Source: Natronincola peptidivorans
GTDB taxonomy: Bacteria; Bacillota; Clostridia; Peptostreptococcales; Natronincolaceae
NCBI RefSeq assembly: GCF_900111615.1
Contig: NZ_FOHU01000008.1
Coordinates: 62,001-126,000 of the forward strand
Length of the DNA: 64,000 nucleotides
Reading direction: 5' to 3'
The notes below the pieces were generated by a model. The model saw nothing but the letters and a program-made list of their open reading frames with translations, ran no database searches and was not told the DNA's origin. The position numbers and the translations under genes were made by a program. Of the stretch, positions 62,587-64,000 are shown in pieces; within the stretch, counting starts at the first letter, position 1, and every line of letters begins with the position of its first letter.

Positions 62587-63696
62587 TCAATTATTTCCCT
62601 TGTCCCGTGGCTTGGATTGTCCTGGGGCTGTTTCCTGACCTGGTGGTGTGGATTGTCCTGGGGCTGTTTCCTGACCTGGTGGTGTGGATTGCCCTGGGGC
62701 CGTCTCCTGACCTGGCGGTGTGGATTGTCCTGGGGCTGTTTCCTGACCTGGCGGTGTGGATTGCCCTGGGGCCGTCTCCTGACCTGGCGGTGTGGATTGC
62801 CCTGGGGCCGTCTCCTGACCTGGCGGTGTGGATGGTTTTTGCATTCCAGCATCAGATGGCAGTCGATGTTGAATATTTTTCACAGAATTATCCTTAGTGT
62901 CATTAGCCTTCTTTTGCTGTTCTGTGGCTTTTTCCAGTGCCTCATCCAGAGAATCAGTGATGTAATCTGGAAGTGTTTCCGGCTGTTCTTCATCAAAGTC
63001 TTTCAACCGTTGAAGAAGTGCAACCTCAATTCCATCCAAAGTCAACTGGGATTTAGATGCCAAAATCTTTTCATAATCATCCCCTTCATGGAATCGACTT
63101 TGCTGCATTGGTTCCAGTATAAAGCTAGTCTGTTTTTGGCGATTTTCAATCGTAGATGAAGCTTCATCTCTCTTGTTTATTACATTCACCTCCACTAGAC
63201 CTGCTAGCACACGTACATTGGTTTCCCCGTCTCGATACTGTGTAAAGTATTCCGTTCCTCTTGCCCCCATAATGGCTGTAGGTGTCTTGATTTCAAAACG
63301 GGAATTTCTGGTAAGGCGTTCTCTGATAATACTACCTAAACCACCAGCTTCCAGCGATACAGATGTTTGGTGATCTTTACCCATTTTTTTCAGTTCAGAA
63401 AAAAAGATTCGGGTGTTTTCCGCTACAATAACAACACGATCATCACCTATCTGAATGCTGGCTTTACCATTTGGACCCGTGATAACACCATCACCTTCTG
63501 TAATACGCATATTGATAAATGCATCAAAGGACTTTTCACCCCCTGAGCGTATGACCTGTACGCTACCCTCCAGACTAATGATTCGGGCAGTTTCCGATAT
63601 TCCTTCAACCCTTGCTATTGGAAGTAAAAGACTAAACATCAATACCAAAACCAAAACGGAATAGAGCTTGGTTTTTACTGTTTGACTCATTAACAT
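62587..63696 (-). CDS. Secreted FecR-domain protein with Pro/Gly/Gln-rich repeat tail
   Basis: The 369-residue protein has a signal peptide (about 1-30) and a FecR-type beta-sandwich (about 40-170; EGSVQVIRSGGEKSF, GDGVITGPNGKASIQIGDD, FEIKTPTAIMGARGTEYF). A helical region around 215-260 follows. The last ~80 residues consist of PPGQETAPGQST units encoded by a 36-bp array. FecR domains sense or scaffold at the envelope; without a sigma factor here it is more likely a structural or wall protein. It is probably in an operon with the partial gene upstream (gap about 56 nt). Confidence 0.85.
   Translation of the reverse strand: MLMSQTVKTKLYSVLVLVLMFSLLLPIARVEGISETARIISLEGSVQVIRSGGEKSFDAFINMRITEGDGVITGPNGKASIQIGDDRVVIVAENTRIFFSELKKMGKDHQTSVSLEAGGLGSIIRERLTRNSRFEIKTPTAIMGARGTEYFTQYRDGETNVRVLAGLVEVNVINKRDEASSTIENRQKQTSFILEPMQQSRFHEGDDYEKILASKSQLTLDGIEVALLQRLKDFDEEQPETLPDYITDSLDEALEKATEQQKKANDTKDNSVKNIQHRLPSDAGMQKPSTPPGQETAPGQSTPPGQETAPGQSTPPGQETAPGQSTPPGQETAPGQSTPPGQETAPGQSTPPGQETAPGQSKPRDKGNN
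62613..62828 (-). repeat. Six tandem 36-bp units coding PPGQETAPGQST
   Basis: Six in-frame 36-bp units with only a few silent differences (T/C and G/A alternation, e.g. GTCC versus GCCC). Two sequence variants alternate along the array, as expected from unequal exchange or slippage. Reading frames on both strands across the array are artefacts of the repeat. Confidence 0.9.
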
Positions 63697-63752
63697 ACCG
63701 CCACCTCCTTTTTTTACATGATTACTTTAATTTAAAAAATTCACTGTGTTTA

Positions 63753-64000
63753 TTATAAAGTCTCAATGATTACTGTATTTATATGGTCAATCCATTGTAT
63801 GGAAAAGTCCAGCTTATCTTCCAAGGTATGAAGCTTTACCATAGCCTGATTATCATGAAGTGTGAAGTCACCTTGGTCTTCAAAAAACGCTATCTTTTTT
63901 CCTTCCCGACATACTATTACAGCTCGCTCCTCCGCATCCCATAAAACCAGAGAGTTCCACGATTCTGTAATGCCTCGTAGAGGCACAAGCACATAATTTT
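63753..64000 (-). CDS. Copper-amine-oxidase-N domain protein, C-terminal part (5' end outside the window)
   Basis: The frame is open at base 64000 and stops at 63753, giving 82 visible residues beginning NYVLVPLRGITESWNS. VPLRGITE...LVLWDAEERAVIV matches the second half of a copper-amine-oxidase-N repeat, related to the tails of the three SARP-regulated proteins but clearly divergent. The start codon is not visible, and an internal ATG would make only a fragment. It precedes the FecR gene on the same strand by about 56 nt and is likely co-transcribed. Confidence 0.75.
   Translation of the reverse strand, partial: NYVLVPLRGITESWNSLVLWDAEERAVIVCREGKKIAFFEDQGDFTLHDNQAMVKLHTLEDKLDFSIQWIDHINTVIIETL

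Noticed and set aside
62613-62828. Possible CRISPR array
   Set aside because: The 36-bp units are contiguous, with no variable spacers, and code in frame for a protein tail. No cas genes are present.
62562-63159. Reading frames on both strands across the 36-bp array (Trp- or Arg-rich)
   Set aside because: They are periodic by-products of the tandem repeat in other frames, without ribosome binding sites.

Overview
The window looks like a chromosomal stretch of a low-GC, spore-forming, anaerobic member of the Clostridia, probably an Alkaliphilus/Natronincola-like lineage. The evidence is the AT-rich codon use, strong AGGAGG ribosome binding sites, S-layer-homology (SLH) and copper-amine-oxidase-N wall proteins, a Spo0E-family gene, a GerMN lipoprotein, an EFR1 ferredoxin and an Mrp/MinD/NifX/DUF134/DUF5320 cluster. 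The species assignment is inference. I saw no rRNA, tRNA, CRISPR array, prophage or intact transposase.

Layout. 1-3.7 kb: folate operon pabA-pabB-pabC-folE-folP, read leftward from a clear promoter. 3.8-10.5 kb: an HD hydrolase, polyamine genes (speD, an Orn/Lys/Arg decarboxylase), ndk, a short Spo0E-like gene framed by a long inverted repeat, two copies of a ~124-bp MITE-like element, a double-MerR regulator, an alpha/beta hydrolase and a tautomerase-like protein. 10.6-18.3 kb: a sigma-54 activator divergent from a MATE pump, a radical-SAM/YoaP/GyrI-like operon, and M15 and M23 peptidases. 18.5-22.7 kb: an Fe-S/cofactor-type operon (DUF5320, DUF134, NifX, two MinD-ferredoxin ATPases, Mrp-NifX fusion) behind a promoter with paired operator-like half-sites. 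22.8-26.1 kb: SLH-GH18 protein, truA and a small conserved protein. 26.5-32.5 kb: a giant SLH/BspA mosaic protein, a LemA protein and a membrane-embedded LuxR regulator. 32.7-47.0 kb: housekeeping and accessory genes including an MCP/SpoIIAA-like pair, purC, a GerMN lipoprotein, flavodoxin-like reductases with their own TetR, a second TetR/EFR1/methyltransferase group, and a K+ channel fused to a hemerythrin domain. 47.6-59.5 kb: three large secreted proteins with unrelated heads but near-identical copper-amine-oxidase-N tails, next to a 7TM histidine kinase and a SARP-type (REC-wHTH-BTAD) response regulator. 59.7-64 kb: an ABC transporter, a P-loop protein, a FecR-domain protein with a 36-bp repeat array, and a partial copper-amine-oxidase-N gene.

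The most interesting observation is a coherent surface-remodelling regulon. The direct repeat TGTCAG-AATCC-TGTCAG (one copy has TGTTAG) lies exactly 10 nt upstream of a -10 hexamer in front of all three tail-sharing secreted proteins and of the response regulator gene itself. That is the geometry expected for a SARP-family activator. A second apparent regulon has a 36-bp-spaced direct repeat placed exactly 21 nt upstream of TATAAT before both the LemA/SLH operon and the 25.6-26.1 kb gene, next to the membrane LuxR gene. The K+ channel-RCK-hemerythrin fusion, which could be an oxygen- or redox-sensing channel, is the third highlight.
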